A DNA stretch of 64,000 nt, taken from contig NZ_CP098502.1 in the NCBI RefSeq assembly GCF_024220175.1, positions 124,001-188,000 of the forward strand, given 5' to 3'. The position numbers and the translations under genes are program-made. The notes beneath the pieces are model-generated. The model did no database searches and was not told the DNA's origin. It was given only the letters and a program-made list of their open reading frames with translations. Shown piece after piece: positions 50,330 through 59,712 of the stretch (its first letter is position 1; each line of letters starts with the position of its first letter). Origin of the DNA: Paraconexibacter antarcticus (lineage in GTDB: Bacteria > Actinomycetota > Thermoleophilia > Solirubrobacterales > Solirubrobacteraceae).

Positions 50330-50761
50330 GTGCTCGCACGCTCCGCCCGGTCCGCCGCTCCGCCCGCCGTCGCGTGGGCGCTCATCGCCCGTCCCGCCCG
50401 CTGGGCGCGCTGGGCGCCGCACGTCCGCGGAGCGTGGGGGCTGGGCGGGGCGGACGGTGTCGTGCGGGCCGGGGCGCGCGGGGCGGCGCGGCTCGCGGGT
50501 GTCGTGCCGGTCCCCGCGGTCATCACGGCTGTCGACCCCGGTCGCTCGTGGACGTGGCGCGTCGCGGGGACGGTGACGATGGACCACGTCGTCGAGCCCG
50601 GCGACGGCGGCGGCGCGGTCATCACCGTGACGCTCGCGGCGCCGGCCCCGCTCGAGGCCGCCCTGGCCCGGACCTACGGCCCGCTCGTCGGCGTCCTCGT
50701 CCGCCGCCTGGCGAGCGTCGCGGAGGCCGAGGCCGAGGCCGAGGCCACCACCCGCTCGTGA
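50330..50761 (+). CDS. SRPBCC (START/polyketide-cyclase fold) family protein
   Basis: A 143-residue helix-grip protein. WALIARPARWARWAPHVRG is the usual first strand and helix pair; the following strands (VITAVDPGRSWTWRVAGTVTMDHVVEP, AVITVTLAAP) and the long C-terminal helix complete the hydrophobic pocket. Such proteins bind lipids or small aromatics, and most are uncharacterised. It starts at GTG and ends in a Glu/Ala repeat (VAEAEAEAEATT). It ends in the first base of a long hairpin. Confidence 0.72.
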   Translation: MLARSARSAAPPAVAWALIARPARWARWAPHVRGAWGLGGADGVVRAGARGAARLAGVVPVPAVITAVDPGRSWTWRVAGTVTMDHVVEPGDGGGAVITVTLAAPAPLEAALARTYGPLVGVLVRRLASVAEAEAEAEATTRS

Positions 50762-50813
50762 AGGTGAACGCAGGTTCCGTGTGCTCACAGCACCCGGAAC
50801 CTGCGTTCACCTT
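50761..50813. repeat. Long perfect hairpin, member of a hairpin family
   Basis: The 19-base arms aaggtgaacgcaggttccg (50761-50779) and exact complement (50795-50813) enclose an inner gtgct/agcac stem with loop cac. It sits between converging genes, so it can act as a two-way terminator. The sequence is related to the hairpin at 62051-62093. Confidence 0.8.
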
Positions 50814-50822
50814 CGTCGCCGG

Positions 50823-51452
50823 TCAGCCCGCGTGCTCGGCGAGGAGCGCGGCCGCGTCCTCGAGCCGGGAGTCCCCGTGCAGGACGCGCCCGGCGGCCTC
50901 CGGCCCGCCGCCCGGGTCCGGGATCCACACCGCCGGGGTGCTCGACACGCCGCGCTCGCGGGCGGTCTGCGTCGCCTGCTCGAGCGTCCGCCGCGGGGCG
51001 CGGCTCGGGACGGTCTTCAGGATCGCCGCCGGGTGCATCTCGCAGGCGCTCGCCGCGATGAGGACGTTGTCCTGGAGCGAGAGGTCGCGGCCGCCGGCGT
51101 ACGCCTGGCGGATCGCCGCCTGGGTGAACGCGACGACCCGGCCGATCGACTTCGCGTACGTCGCGGTGAGGTTCGCGAACTCCGCGTCGAACGGGGGCGG
51201 CCAGCGGACCGCCTGCAGGTCGCGCGCCAGCGCCGTCCGGGCGATCCGCTCGCGCTCCTCGTCGCTCGGCGGGGCGGGCCGCAGGTGGACGGGGACCCAC
51301 TCGACCGCGACCGGCATGAGCGGCAGGATCCGCTCGCAGGCGAGGTAGCACTCGGGGCTCGCGAGGTCGAGGTAGAAGGCCGGCAGCGCCGGTTCGGCGG
51401 CCCCGGCGGGGCCGCCCGCTCCGTGCACGCTGATGGGCAGCGCGCCGGACAT
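50823..51452 (-). CDS. DsbA-like / 2-hydroxychromene-2-carboxylate isomerase family protein
   Basis: A 209-residue thioredoxin-fold protein of the kappa-GST/HCCA-isomerase type. FYLDLASPECYLACERI carries the usual S-P-x-x-Y start, with no CxxC disulfide motif. A helical insertion (ANLTATYAKSIGRVVAFTQAAIRQAYAGGRDLS) and the cis-proline strand GVSSTPAVWIP follow. Family members use glutathione or another thiol to isomerise aromatic or enone compounds. It is 4 bases downstream of lpdA and likely co-transcribed. Confidence 0.8.
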   Translation of the reverse strand: MSGALPISVHGAGGPAGAAEPALPAFYLDLASPECYLACERILPLMPVAVEWVPVHLRPAPPSDEERERIARTALARDLQAVRWPPPFDAEFANLTATYAKSIGRVVAFTQAAIRQAYAGGRDLSLQDNVLIAASACEMHPAAILKTVPSRAPRRTLEQATQTARERGVSSTPAVWIPDPGGGPEAAGRVLHGDSRLEDAAALLAEHAG

Positions 51453-51456
51453 GCGC

Positions 51457-52830
51457 TCAGCCGTGGATGAGCCAGCCGTCGGCCGCGCGTGCGGCCTCCA
51501 TGACGGCCTCGCTCATCGTCGGGTGGCCGTGGACCATGCGCGCGACCTCGGGGTAGCCGCCCTCGAGCGCCTTGGCGTTGACGAGCTCCTGGATGAGCTC
51601 CGTCGCCTTCGCGCCGACGATATGGCCGCCGAGGATCTCGCCGTACTGCTTGTCGCCGATGAGCTTCACGAGGCCGGTGCGGTCGCCGTAGACCGTGCCC
51701 GCGCCGACGGCGCCGTAGGGGACCTTGCCGACGACGACGTCGTGGCCGGCCTCGCGCGCCTGCTCCTCGGTGAGGCCGAAGGAGGCGACGTTCGGGGTGC
51801 AGAACGTCGCGCGGGGGATGTCGACGTAGACGATCGGGTGCGTGCTGTTGCCCGCGATCGCCTCGGCCGCGATGACGCCCTCGTCGCTCGCCTTGTGGGC
51901 GAGCGCCGGGCCGGGGACGAGGTCGCCGATGGCGTAGACCTTGTCGAGGTTCGTCTTCTGCGCGCCGTCGACCGCGATGAGGCCGCTGTCGGTGAGCTTC
52001 ACGCCGGCCTCGTCGAGGCCGAGGCCCTCGACGTCCGGGCCGCGGCCGGCGGCGATGACGAGCCAGTCGGCCTCGCCGGCCTCCTCGCCGTAGGTGAACG
52101 TCACCTTGTCGTCGTGGGTCTCGACGTTCTCGACGAACGTCTTCGTGTGGACCTTGATGCCCTGCTTCTTGAAGCCGCGCTCGGCGAGCTTGGAGATGTC
52201 GGCGTCCTCGGAGGGGAGGACGCGGTCGAGGCCCTCGAAGAGGTGCACCTCGACGCCGAGGCGCGCGTAGGCCGACGCGATCTCGCTGCCGGACGCGCCG
52301 GCGCCCACGACGATCATCGTCTTCGGCAGCTCCTGCAGCGCCCATGCCTCCTCGGTGCCGATGACGCGCCCGCCGAACGTCGTGCCGGGGATCGGCTTCT
52401 TCACCGAGCCGGTGGCCAGGATGACGCCCTTGCTCGCGGTGATCGTGTTGCCGTCGACGACGACGTTGCCGTCCTTCGTCACCGCGCCGACGCCCTCGAT
52501 GACGTCGATGCCGTTCTTCTTCATGAGGCCCGACACGCCGCCGGTGAGCGTGCCCACGACCTTCTCGCGGCGCGCGCTGACCGCGGAGAAGTCGACGGTC
52601 GGCTCGGAGACGGTGATGCCGAAGTCGCCGGCCTCGCGGACCTCGCCGAGGATGTCGGCCACGCGCAGGACGGCCTTCGCCGGGATGCACGCGACGTTCA
52701 GGCAGCGGCCGCCGATGTCGCCCTTCTCGACCACGGCGGTCGTCATGCCGAGCTGGGCCGAGCGGATCGCCGCCACGTAGCCCCCCGGTCCGGACCCGAT
52801 GACGACGACGTCGTACGCGCTTTCAGCCAT
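51457..52830 (-). CDS. lpdA: Dihydrolipoyl dehydrogenase
   Basis: FAD enzyme (E3) that reoxidises dihydrolipoyl groups of 2-oxoacid dehydrogenases and the glycine cleavage system using NAD. The 457 residues include the FAD loop VVIGSGPGGYVAAI, the redox disulfide GGRCLNVACIPAKA (C43, C48), the NAD loop IVVGAGASGSEIAS, and the C-terminal active-site VHGHPTMSEAV with the His-Glu pair. The ATG at 52830 has TAGGCT 7 bases upstream. Fits the nearby lipA, lipB and E2-like genes. Confidence 0.96.
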   Translation of the reverse strand: MAESAYDVVVIGSGPGGYVAAIRSAQLGMTTAVVEKGDIGGRCLNVACIPAKAVLRVADILGEVREAGDFGITVSEPTVDFSAVSARREKVVGTLTGGVSGLMKKNGIDVIEGVGAVTKDGNVVVDGNTITASKGVILATGSVKKPIPGTTFGGRVIGTEEAWALQELPKTMIVVGAGASGSEIASAYARLGVEVHLFEGLDRVLPSEDADISKLAERGFKKQGIKVHTKTFVENVETHDDKVTFTYGEEAGEADWLVIAAGRGPDVEGLGLDEAGVKLTDSGLIAVDGAQKTNLDKVYAIGDLVPGPALAHKASDEGVIAAEAIAGNSTHPIVYVDIPRATFCTPNVASFGLTEEQAREAGHDVVVGKVPYGAVGAGTVYGDRTGLVKLIGDKQYGEILGGHIVGAKATELIQELVNAKALEGGYPEVARMVHGHPTMSEAVMEAARAADGWLIHG

Positions 52831-52837
52831 GCGCTCG

Positions 52838-52843
52838 AGCCTA
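52838..52843 (-). promoter_or_regulatory. -10 hexamer of lpdA
   Basis: TAGGCT on the minus strand, 7 bases before the ATG. Confidence 0.55.
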
Positions 52844-52875
52844 TTACAACGGTTTCGGCCGACGCCGCCCGGTGC

Positions 52876-53553
52876 TCAGCGGCCGGGGCGCTGCGGCATC
52901 TGGACCCGGGCCATGACCCGGACGAGCTTCCAGAACTGCAGGCCGAACGTCGCGATCACGACGAGGCAGACGAGCAGCGCCCAGAGGTTGCTCGAGACGG
53001 TGACGGCGAGCGACGCGATGACGACCGTGATCGCGAGGAGCGTCTGGAAGCCGAGGATCGCCCAGTACCTCAGGTTCCACATGCCCCACGCGGCGCCGAG
53101 CATGATGACCGCGAAGATGATGCCGCCCGAGCGGGAGCTCGTCCCGCTCCCGACCTTCACGTTCATGACCGCGAGCACGAGGTTCGCGAGGCCGAGGAAG
53201 GCGGCCAGCGCGATCGCCGACTGCAGGGCGCGCGGGCGCTCGCCGGGCCGGAGCGGCTGAAGCGTCGCGCGGATCGCCTCGTTCGCCGCCTCGCCCCGGA
53301 GCTTCTTCGGCGGGGCGCCGGCGGAGGCATCGGGCGCCGTCGCGCCGGGGACGGGCGGCGCCGCGGGGGCCTGCGTCGCGTCCGGGCCTGCGGCGACCGG
53401 CGCGGGCGCCGCGACCGCGGAGAACTCGTCGAGCGGCCCGGGGACGTGGCGGCGCGCGGCCTCGCGGCCGGGCGGCGTCGGCGCGGGATTGCCCCGCGGG
53501 ACCGGCGGGGGCGCGGCGGGGCGCTCGCCGCGCTTGCGGCTACGCGAGCCCAA
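52876..53553 (-). CDS. Hypothetical membrane protein, 225 residues
   Basis: A Pro/Ala-rich, cytoplasmic-looking N-terminal half (residues 1-105) is followed by about four membrane helices: [58 protein letters not shown] and [19 protein letters not shown]. It ends in a basic tail ([14 protein letters not shown]). No family recognised. The TTG start at 53553 overlaps thiE by 14 bases, so it is probably translated from the thiE message. No evident link to thiamine. Confidence 0.7.
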   Translation of the reverse strand: MGSRSRKRGERPAAPPPVPRGNPAPTPPGREAARRHVPGPLDEFSAVAAPAPVAAGPDATQAPAAPPVPGATAPDASAGAPPKKLRGEAANEAIRATLQPLRPGERPRALQSAIALAAFLGLANLVLAVMNVKVGSGTSSRSGGIIFAVIMLGAAWGMWNLRYWAILGFQTLLAITVVIASLAVTVSSNLWALLVCLVVIATFGLQFWKLVRVMARVQMPQRPGR

Positions 53554-54211
53554 CGGGGGCCTCCGGGCGCGCGGGGCGGTCGGCGGGGGCGAGGACGGCG
53601 GCGCGCAGCGCGCGGGCGGCGGCGGCCGGGTCCTCCGCCTCGGTGATCGCGCGGACGACGGCGATCCGCGCTGCCCCGGCGGCGCGCACCGCGGCGGCGT
53701 TCCCGGCGTCGATCCCCCCGATCGCGAAGAACGGGAGCGTGGCGCGGGCGGCGGCGTGGCGGACGAGCTCGAGGCCGACGGCGTCGCGGCCGGGCTTCGT
53801 CGGCGTCGCGTGGACGGGACCGACGCCGATGTAGTCGACGCCGCCGGCGGCGACGTGGGCGGCGTCGATCTGCGCCGGCGAGTGGGTCGAGAGGCCGACG
53901 AGGCGGTCCGGGCCGACGAGCGCGCGGGCGGCCGCCACGGCGATGTCGTCCTGCCCGACGTGCACGCCGTCGGCGCCGGCGGCCGCGACGAGGTCCGGCC
54001 GGTCGTTGAGGACGAACAGCGCGCCGGCCTCGGCGCAGGCCGCCCGGACGACGGCCGCCTCGCGGAGCAGCTCGTCGTCGCCGGCCGGGTCCTTGATCCG
54101 CAGCTGCACGACGTCGACGCCGGAGGCCAGTGCCGCGCGGAGGCGGGCCGGCGCGATCGCGCCGGTCACGAGGTAGAGGCGGGCGGCCCCGAGCTGGGCG
54201 CGACGATCCAT
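53540..54211 (-). CDS. thiE: Thiamine-phosphate synthase
   Basis: Joins hydroxymethylpyrimidine diphosphate and the thiazole phosphate carboxylate to give thiamine phosphate. The 223-residue TIM barrel shows [50 protein letters not shown] and [13 protein letters not shown], all classical ThiE motifs. It is divergent from the thiO-thiS-thiG genes across 64 bases. No TPP riboswitch is visible in that gap. Confidence 0.95.
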   Translation of the reverse strand: MDRRAQLGAARLYLVTGAIAPARLRAALASGVDVVQLRIKDPAGDDELLREAAVVRAACAEAGALFVLNDRPDLVAAAGADGVHVGQDDIAVAAARALVGPDRLVGLSTHSPAQIDAAHVAAGGVDYIGVGPVHATPTKPGRDAVGLELVRHAAARATLPFFAIGGIDAGNAAAVRAAGAARIAVVRAITEAEDPAAAARALRAAVLAPADRPARPEAPVGLA

Positions 54212-54253
54212 CGCCGTCAGTCTGGCATCCGCGGCAGCGCCGCGGCGCCCGGC

Positions 54254-54259
54254 TACGCT
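54254..54259 (+). promoter_or_regulatory. Candidate -10 of the thiO operon
   Basis: TACGCT, 16 bases before the GTG of thiO, allowing only a very short leader. Confidence 0.4.
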
Positions 54260-54275
54260 GGTCGCTCTGCGCCCC

Positions 54276-55414
54276 GTGACGCCCCTGTCCCCCCGCAGCG
54301 CCCGCGCCGCCCGCGACGTCGTCGTCGTCGGCGGCGGCATCGTCGGTCTCGCCGTGGCCTGGCGCGCCGCGCGCCGCGGGCTGTCCGTGACCGTCTGCGA
54401 ACGCGGCGGGCTCCCGTCGTACGTCGCCGCCGCGCACGTCGCCGCGGGGATGCTCGCGCCGGTCGCCGAGGCCGACGCGCAGGAGCGCCCGCTGCTCCGC
54501 CTCGGCCTCGACAGCGCGGCCCGCTGGCCCGCCTTCGCCGCCGAGCTCGAGGAGGCGTCCGGCCTCTCCGTCGGCTACCGCGACTGCGGGACGCTCGTCG
54601 TCGCCCGCGACCGCGACGAGGCCGAGCACGTCGACCGCGAGATCCGCCTGCGCGAGGCCCTCGGGGTCCCGGTGGCACGGCTGCTGCCCTCCGCCGCGCG
54701 CTGCGTCGAGCCGGCCCTCGCCCCGACGATCCGCGCCGCCTTCCACGCCCCCGACGACCACGCCGTCGATCCGCGCGCCGTCTGCGAGGCGCTGCTCGTC
54801 GCCTGCGAGCGGGTGGACGTCGAGCTGCGGCCCGGCTGCGAGGTCCGCGCCGTCACCGGCGGCGGCGTGACGCTCGCGAGCGGCGAGCACGTGACGGCCG
54901 GTCGCACCGTCGTCGCGGCCGGCGCCTGGGCGGCACGCATCGCGGGCCTCCCGGGGCTCTGCGTCCGCCCGGTGAAGGGCCAGGTCCTCCGGCTCGCGGC
55001 CCGCGCCGGCGAGGGCCCGCTGCTGGAGCACGTCGTCCGGTGGGACGGGGGATACCTCGTGCCGCGCGGCGACGGCCGGGTCGTCCTCGGCGCGACGATG
55101 GAGGACCGCGGCTACGACACGAACGTCACCGCGCTCGGCGTCTACGAGCTGCTGCGCGACGCGGGCGAGCTCGTCCCCGGCGTCCTCGAGCTCGACCTCG
55201 AGTGCGCGCTCGCCGGGCTCCGGCCCGCGACGCCGGACAACGCGCCGCTGCTCGGCGAGTGGGAGGGCGTCGTGCTCGCCTGCGGCCACCATCGCAACGG
55301 CGTCCTGCTGACGCCCGCGACCGCCGACCGGATCGCCGCGCTGCTCGCGGGCGAGGACCCGCACATCGACCCGGCGTTCGCGCCGTCCCGCTTCACCCCG
55401 GTCGGGGCCCCGCG

Positions 55415-55418
<4 letters not shown>
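54276..55418 (+). CDS. thiO: Glycine oxidase ThiO
   Basis: FAD enzyme that oxidises glycine to the imine needed for the thiazole ring in aerobes. The 380 residues open with the FAD-binding VVVVGGGIVGLAVAWRAARRG, contain the GTLVVARDRDEAEH region, RPVKGQVLRL and YLVPRGDGRVVLGATMEDRGYD, and end ACGHHRNGVLLTPATA. All are typical of ThiO-type D-amino acid oxidases. Its stop overlaps the thiS start (ATGA). Confidence 0.93.
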
Positions 55419-56483
<1,065 letters not shown>

Positions 56484-56497
56484 CCCCGCCCGTCGCG

Positions 56498-56977
56498 ATG
56501 CCCGACGCCGCCCTCGCCCCGCTGCTGGCCGCCTACACCGCCCGGGACGAGGCCGCCGTGCACGCGGCGGTCCATCCCGACGTCCACTACGAGGACCCGC
56601 TGACGCCCGCGCCGCTCCGCGGTCCCGGGGAGCTGCTCGCGCACCTGCGCCGCGGCTGGTCGGCGTTCCCGGACGGGCGCCTGGAGCCGACGGGGGCGGA
56701 GGTCCGCGAGGGCGCCCTCGTCGTCGCCCCCGGCAAGCTCGTCGCGACCCAGCGCGGGGCGCTCGGGTCCCTGCCCGCGACGGGGCGGTTCCTCGTCGCG
56801 CACGCGGTCCTCTACTGCGAGCTCGACCCGGGCTCGGATCGCCTCCTGCGCGCCCGGGCCTTCTTCGACGTCTACGGCGCCGCGCAGCAGCTCGGCGTCC
56901 TGCCGAAGCCCGGCACCGCGGCGCAGCGGGCGCTTATGGTCCTGCAGGGCTTCGGCGTCGGCCGCCGGCCGGGCTGA
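56498..56977 (+). CDS. SnoaL/NTF2-like protein
   Basis: A 159-residue cone-shaped-fold protein: LLAAYTARDEAAVHAAVHPDVHYEDPLTPAPLRGPGELLAHL is the helical start and first strand typical of SnoaL-like and ketosteroid-isomerase-like proteins. Strands LVVAPGKLVATQRGALGSLPATG and AHAVLYCELD follow. Such proteins bind or isomerise small hydrophobic compounds. It is 14 bases after thiG, probably on the same transcript; a link to thiamine is unproven. Confidence 0.77.
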   Translation: MPDAALAPLLAAYTARDEAAVHAAVHPDVHYEDPLTPAPLRGPGELLAHLRRGWSAFPDGRLEPTGAEVREGALVVAPGKLVATQRGALGSLPATGRFLVAHAVLYCELDPGSDRLLRARAFFDVYGAAQQLGVLPKPGTAAQRALMVLQGFGVGRRPG

Positions 56978-56986
56978 GCGCCGCGG

Positions 56987-57394
56987 TCACTGCACGACGA
57001 TCGTGCCGTCCATCCCGGGGTGGATCGTGCACGTGTACTTGATCGTGCCTGCGGTCTTCGGGGTGAAGGAGAAGGTCTGCCCCTGGTTGAGGAGGGCGGA
57101 CTTGAAGCTCGCGCCGGCCTTCGCGGTGACGTTGTGGCCGACGGCCTCCCCGTTCGTCCACGTCACCTTCGTGCCGGCCTTGACGGTGACGGACTTCGGG
57201 TCGAAGGCGATGTTCTTCATCGTGATCGTGACGCCGCCGGAGGCGGGGGCCGCGGTCGTCGCGGTCGACGCGGCGCCGGTGGCGGGGGCGGGCGTGGAGG
57301 TGCTGCTCGAGCTCGACCCGGAGCTCGAGCCGCAGCCGGCGAGGAGGCCGGTGGCGAGGACGGCGAGCAGGGGCAGGGTGCGGTGCGACGGCAT
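56987..57394 (-). CDS. Cupredoxin (blue copper) lipoprotein
   Basis: A 135-residue exported electron carrier. A lipoprotein signal peptide ends in LAGC (C21), followed by a Ser/Thr/Ala linker and a plastocyanin-like domain from ~53. The copper ligands are H87 (VGHNV), C122 (YTCTIHPGM), H125 and M128, the classical His-Cys-His-Met set. It should sit on the outer face of the membrane and carry electrons; the partner is not evident nearby. The ATG at 57394 gives the correct signal peptide. Confidence 0.93.
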   Translation of the reverse strand: MPSHRTLPLLAVLATGLLAGCGSSSGSSSSSTSTPAPATGAASTATTAAPASGGVTITMKNIAFDPKSVTVKAGTKVTWTNGEAVGHNVTAKAGASFKSALLNQGQTFSFTPKTAGTIKYTCTIHPGMDGTIVVQ

Positions 57395-57420
57395 GGCGGG
57401 ACTCCTTGGCACGGGTGGGG

Positions 57421-57437
57421 GGGCGGCGACGCCGCCC
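57421..57437 (-). terminator. Hairpin after the EEP gene
   Basis: Perfect 7-base arms gggcggc and gccgccc with loop gac, between the EEP stop and the cupredoxin start. Confidence 0.5.
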
Positions 57438-57452
57438 GAGGACATCGTCCCG

Positions 57453-58127
57453 CTATGGGCCCGTGGCCTCAAGCCCGAGGCTCACCGGGGCGTGGTCGGA
57501 GAGCGGGGCGTGCGCATGGACCGTGACCTCGCTGACGCGCCGCCAGCCACGGGCGAGCACGAAGTCGACGTCGTGGCCGCCGAGGGGGACCAGGTCGCCG
57601 GCCCGCGGGTGGCGGGTGTTCGTGTCCCCACCGAGGATCACCGGCGCCTGCGCGCCCGCCCAGCCGTCGAGGGCGCGGGCGGCGGTCGCGAGGTCGGCCT
57701 GGGCGTGGGCCTCGGAGTGGACCTGGGCGTGGAGGTTCGCGATCCAGCGGCCGTCGGCGAGGTGCACGGCGTGCGCGACGCGGCGCTCGGGCCGGCGGCG
57801 GAGGACGACCTCGTGGTGGGCGACGATCGGCGTGCCGTCGCGGACGAGGATCGCGTTGCAGCCACCCCCGTTGGACTTGATGAGGTCCGGGAAGCGCCGC
57901 GCGACGAGCCGGCGCAGCGGCAGCAGCGCGTTGCGCGAGGTGAGCGCGACGCGCGGCTCGGCCCCGCAGGCGCGCGCCATCGGCGCCGGCCACCAGGGCG
58001 GGCACTCCTGGAGCAGCGCGACGTCCCACGCCCAGCCCTGGAGCGCGGCGGTGAACTCGGCCTGCAGATCGCGGCCCGCGTTCGGCAGCGCCCGTCCGTG
58101 GAAGAGGTTCCAGGTGAGGATGCGCAC
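57453..58127 (-). CDS. Endonuclease/exonuclease/phosphatase family protein
   Basis: A 224-residue EEP-fold hydrolase. VRILTWNLFHGR carries the metal-binding Asn, DVALLQECPPWWP the Glu, ILGGDTNTRHP the DxN pair, and SEVTVHAHAPLSDHAPVSLGL the final DH. Family members cut nucleic acids, phosphoinositides or other phosphodiesters; the substrate is unknown. The GTG at 58127 starts the first strand and leaves 22 bases to the divergent argF, so the argF promoter lies in that small gap. Confidence 0.87.
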   Translation of the reverse strand: MRILTWNLFHGRALPNAGRDLQAEFTAALQGWAWDVALLQECPPWWPAPMARACGAEPRVALTSRNALLPLRRLVARRFPDLIKSNGGGCNAILVRDGTPIVAHHEVVLRRRPERRVAHAVHLADGRWIANLHAQVHSEAHAQADLATAARALDGWAGAQAPVILGGDTNTRHPRAGDLVPLGGHDVDFVLARGWRRVSEVTVHAHAPLSDHAPVSLGLEATGP

Positions 58128-58133
58128 GTGAGC

Positions 58134-58139
58134 TATCTT
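58134..58139 (+). promoter_or_regulatory. -10 hexamer of argF
   Basis: TATCTT, 10 bases before the argF ATG, inside the 22-base divergent gap. Confidence 0.5.
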
Positions 58140-58149
58140 CTCGCGCCTC

Positions 58150-59028
58150 ATGGCACGCTCCTTCCTGACCGGTGCTGAGCTCTCCTCGGACGAGCTGCAC
58201 GCCCTCCTGGACCGCGCCATCGCGCTGAAGGCGGACCCGCTGGGCTCGCGTGCGCTGGCGGGCAAGACGGTCGCCCTGCTGTTCGAGAAGCCGTCGACGC
58301 GCACGCGCCTGTCGTTCGAGGCGGGCGTCGTCGAGCTCGGCGGGCACCCGCTCATCCTGCGGCCGGGGGAGATGCAGATCTCCCGCGGCGAGTCGGTGAA
58401 GGACACCGCCCGGATCCTCAGCCGCCACGTGCAGGCTGTCGGCGTGCGCACCGGACCGGACGCGCTGCTCGAGGAGCTCGCCGCCGAGGGGACGATCCCG
58501 GTCGTCAACATGCTGACCGCCGGGCACCACCCGTGCCAGGCGCTCGCGGACCTCATGACGCTGAAGGAGCGCTTCGGCTCCCTCGAGGGGCTGAAGCTCG
58601 CCTACGTCGGCGACGGCAACAACGTTGCCCGGTCGCTCGCGATCGTCGGGGCGCTGGCCGGGGTGCAGGTCGCGGTCGCGGCGCCCGAGGGGTACCAGCT
58701 CGAGCCGGTCGCCGGCGCGCAGCTCACCGCCGACCCGTACGAGGCCGTCAGCGGTGCGCACGCCGTCTATGCCGACGTCTGGGTGTCGATGGGCGACGAG
58801 GACACCGCCGACGCCCGCCGCGCCGCCCTTACGCCCTACCGGATCGACGACGCGCTGCTCGACGCCGCGGCGCCCGGCGCGATCGCGCTGCACTGCCTGC
58901 CGGCCCACCCCGGCGAGGAGATCACCGCCGAGGTCCTCTACGGCGAGCGCGGGGAGCCGATCTGGGACCAGGCGGAGAACCGCCGCCACGCGCAGAAGGC
59001 GCTGCTGGAGCTGCTTCTGGCGGGATGA
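58150..59028 (+). CDS. argF: Ornithine carbamoyltransferase
   Basis: Makes citrulline from ornithine and carbamoyl phosphate in arginine synthesis. The carbamoyl-phosphate site FEKPSTRTRLSFE, the HHPCQALADLMT motif and the ornithine-binding HCLPAHPGEEIT are all intact. It has 292 residues, at the short end of the family (usually ~300-330) with no obvious loss of core elements. No other arginine genes are adjacent. No ARG-box palindrome is obvious in the short upstream gap. Confidence 0.96.
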   Translation: MARSFLTGAELSSDELHALLDRAIALKADPLGSRALAGKTVALLFEKPSTRTRLSFEAGVVELGGHPLILRPGEMQISRGESVKDTARILSRHVQAVGVRTGPDALLEELAAEGTIPVVNMLTAGHHPCQALADLMTLKERFGSLEGLKLAYVGDGNNVARSLAIVGALAGVQVAVAAPEGYQLEPVAGAQLTADPYEAVSGAHAVYADVWVSMGDEDTADARRAALTPYRIDDALLDAAAPGAIALHCLPAHPGEEITAEVLYGERGEPIWDQAENRRHAQKALLELLLAG

Positions 59029-59045
59029 GTCCGCGCGCCCGACGG

Positions 59046-59092
59046 CGGCGTGCGGCCAAGTGGGGACATATGTCCCACGAGACCGCACGCCG
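59046..59092. repeat. Long imperfect hairpin between argF and the HU gene
   Basis: The arms cggcgtgcgg (59046-59055) and ccgcacgccg (59083-59092) enclose a two-position mismatch zone and a central gtgggacat/atgtcccac dyad with one bulge. It lies between converging genes. The centre ACATAT is unusually AT-rich for the region. Confidence 0.7.
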
Positions 59093-59119
59093 GCGCGGTT
59101 GGGCCCCCGAAGACGACGA

Positions 59120-59140
59120 AGGCCGCCCGGAAGGCGGCCT
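59120..59140 (-). terminator. Terminator of the HU gene
   Basis: 8-base arms aggccgcc and ggcggcct with a 5-base loop, followed on the minus strand by TTCGTCGTCTTC. Confidence 0.65.
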
Positions 59141-59182
59141 CGACGTTGCTGCGGATCGCCGGGGACGCGCCCCGGCGGGTGA

Positions 59183-59461
59183 CTACTTGCCGTTGACGGC
59201 GTCCTTCAGTGCCTTGGCGGCGGTGAACTTCGGCGCCTTGGACGCGGCGATCTCGATCTTCGCCCCGGTGGCCGGGTTGACGCCCTGACGGGCGGCACGG
59301 TCCGACACGGAGAACTTGCCGAGGCCGGCGATGGCAACCTCGCCACCACGGGACAGGGTCTCGGTGAGGATGTCGGCCAGCGCGTCGACGGCGGCCTTGG
59401 CCTGGCCGGCCGGGAGGTCGGTCTTCTCGGCGAGGTTCTGGGCGAGCTCAGTCTTGTTCAC
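59183..59461 (-). CDS. hup: HU family DNA-binding protein
   Basis: A 92-residue histone-like protein that bends and compacts DNA as a dimer. NKTELAQNLAEKTDL, AVDALADILTETLSRGGEVAIAGLGKFSVSDRAARQGVNPATG and the closing APKFTAAKALKDAVN are the HU signature. Unlike many actinobacterial HU proteins it has no long Lys/Ala tail. The GTG start is fixed by a strong AGGAGG ribosome-binding site 8 bases upstream (59470-59475), one of the few clear ones in the window. Confidence 0.95.
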   Translation of the reverse strand: MNKTELAQNLAEKTDLPAGQAKAAVDALADILTETLSRGGEVAIAGLGKFSVSDRAARQGVNPATGAKIEIAASKAPKFTAAKALKDAVNGK

Positions 59462-59469
59462 GGCGGTTT

Positions 59470-59475
59470 CCTCCT
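59470..59475 (-). promoter_or_regulatory. Strong ribosome-binding site of the HU gene
   Basis: AGGAGG (followed by AA) 8 bases before the GTG. It marks a leadered, highly translated gene. Confidence 0.85.
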
Positions 59476-59535
59476 GCGTTGACGAATGCGACTGCGGCGG
59501 AGCGTACCCCGCCGCGCGGTTGGATGTCGTGCGAA

Positions 59536-59556
59536 AACCCCGATGGCATCGGGGTT
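59536..59556 (-). terminator. Terminator-like hairpin upstream of the HU gene
   Basis: Perfect 9-base arms aaccccgat and atcggggtt with loop ggc. On the minus strand the stem is followed by TTTT. It points toward the HU gene, and no minus-strand gene precedes it. It may be an attenuator or a shield from antisense transcripts. The rest of the 251-base divergent gap holds a possible plus-strand -10 (TATACG near 59657). Confidence 0.55.
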
Positions 59557-59712
59557 CTGCAGCGGTGGGGGACCGAATCACACCCGTCGGACGACATGAC
59601 GGTCCGGCCCCGCGCCACCCGCCCGGAAGCTCGGCGCTCGCTCGGCGTCCGGTGGGTATACGGTGCGTTTGACCGGTCCTTCACCGACCCCCTGTCCGGA
59701 GCCTCCACACCG

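Noticed and set aside
54212..54275. Possible TPP riboswitch between thiE and thiO
   Set aside because: The gap is only 64 bases, with no CUGAGA/thi-box pattern; it is too short for the aptamer plus promoters.
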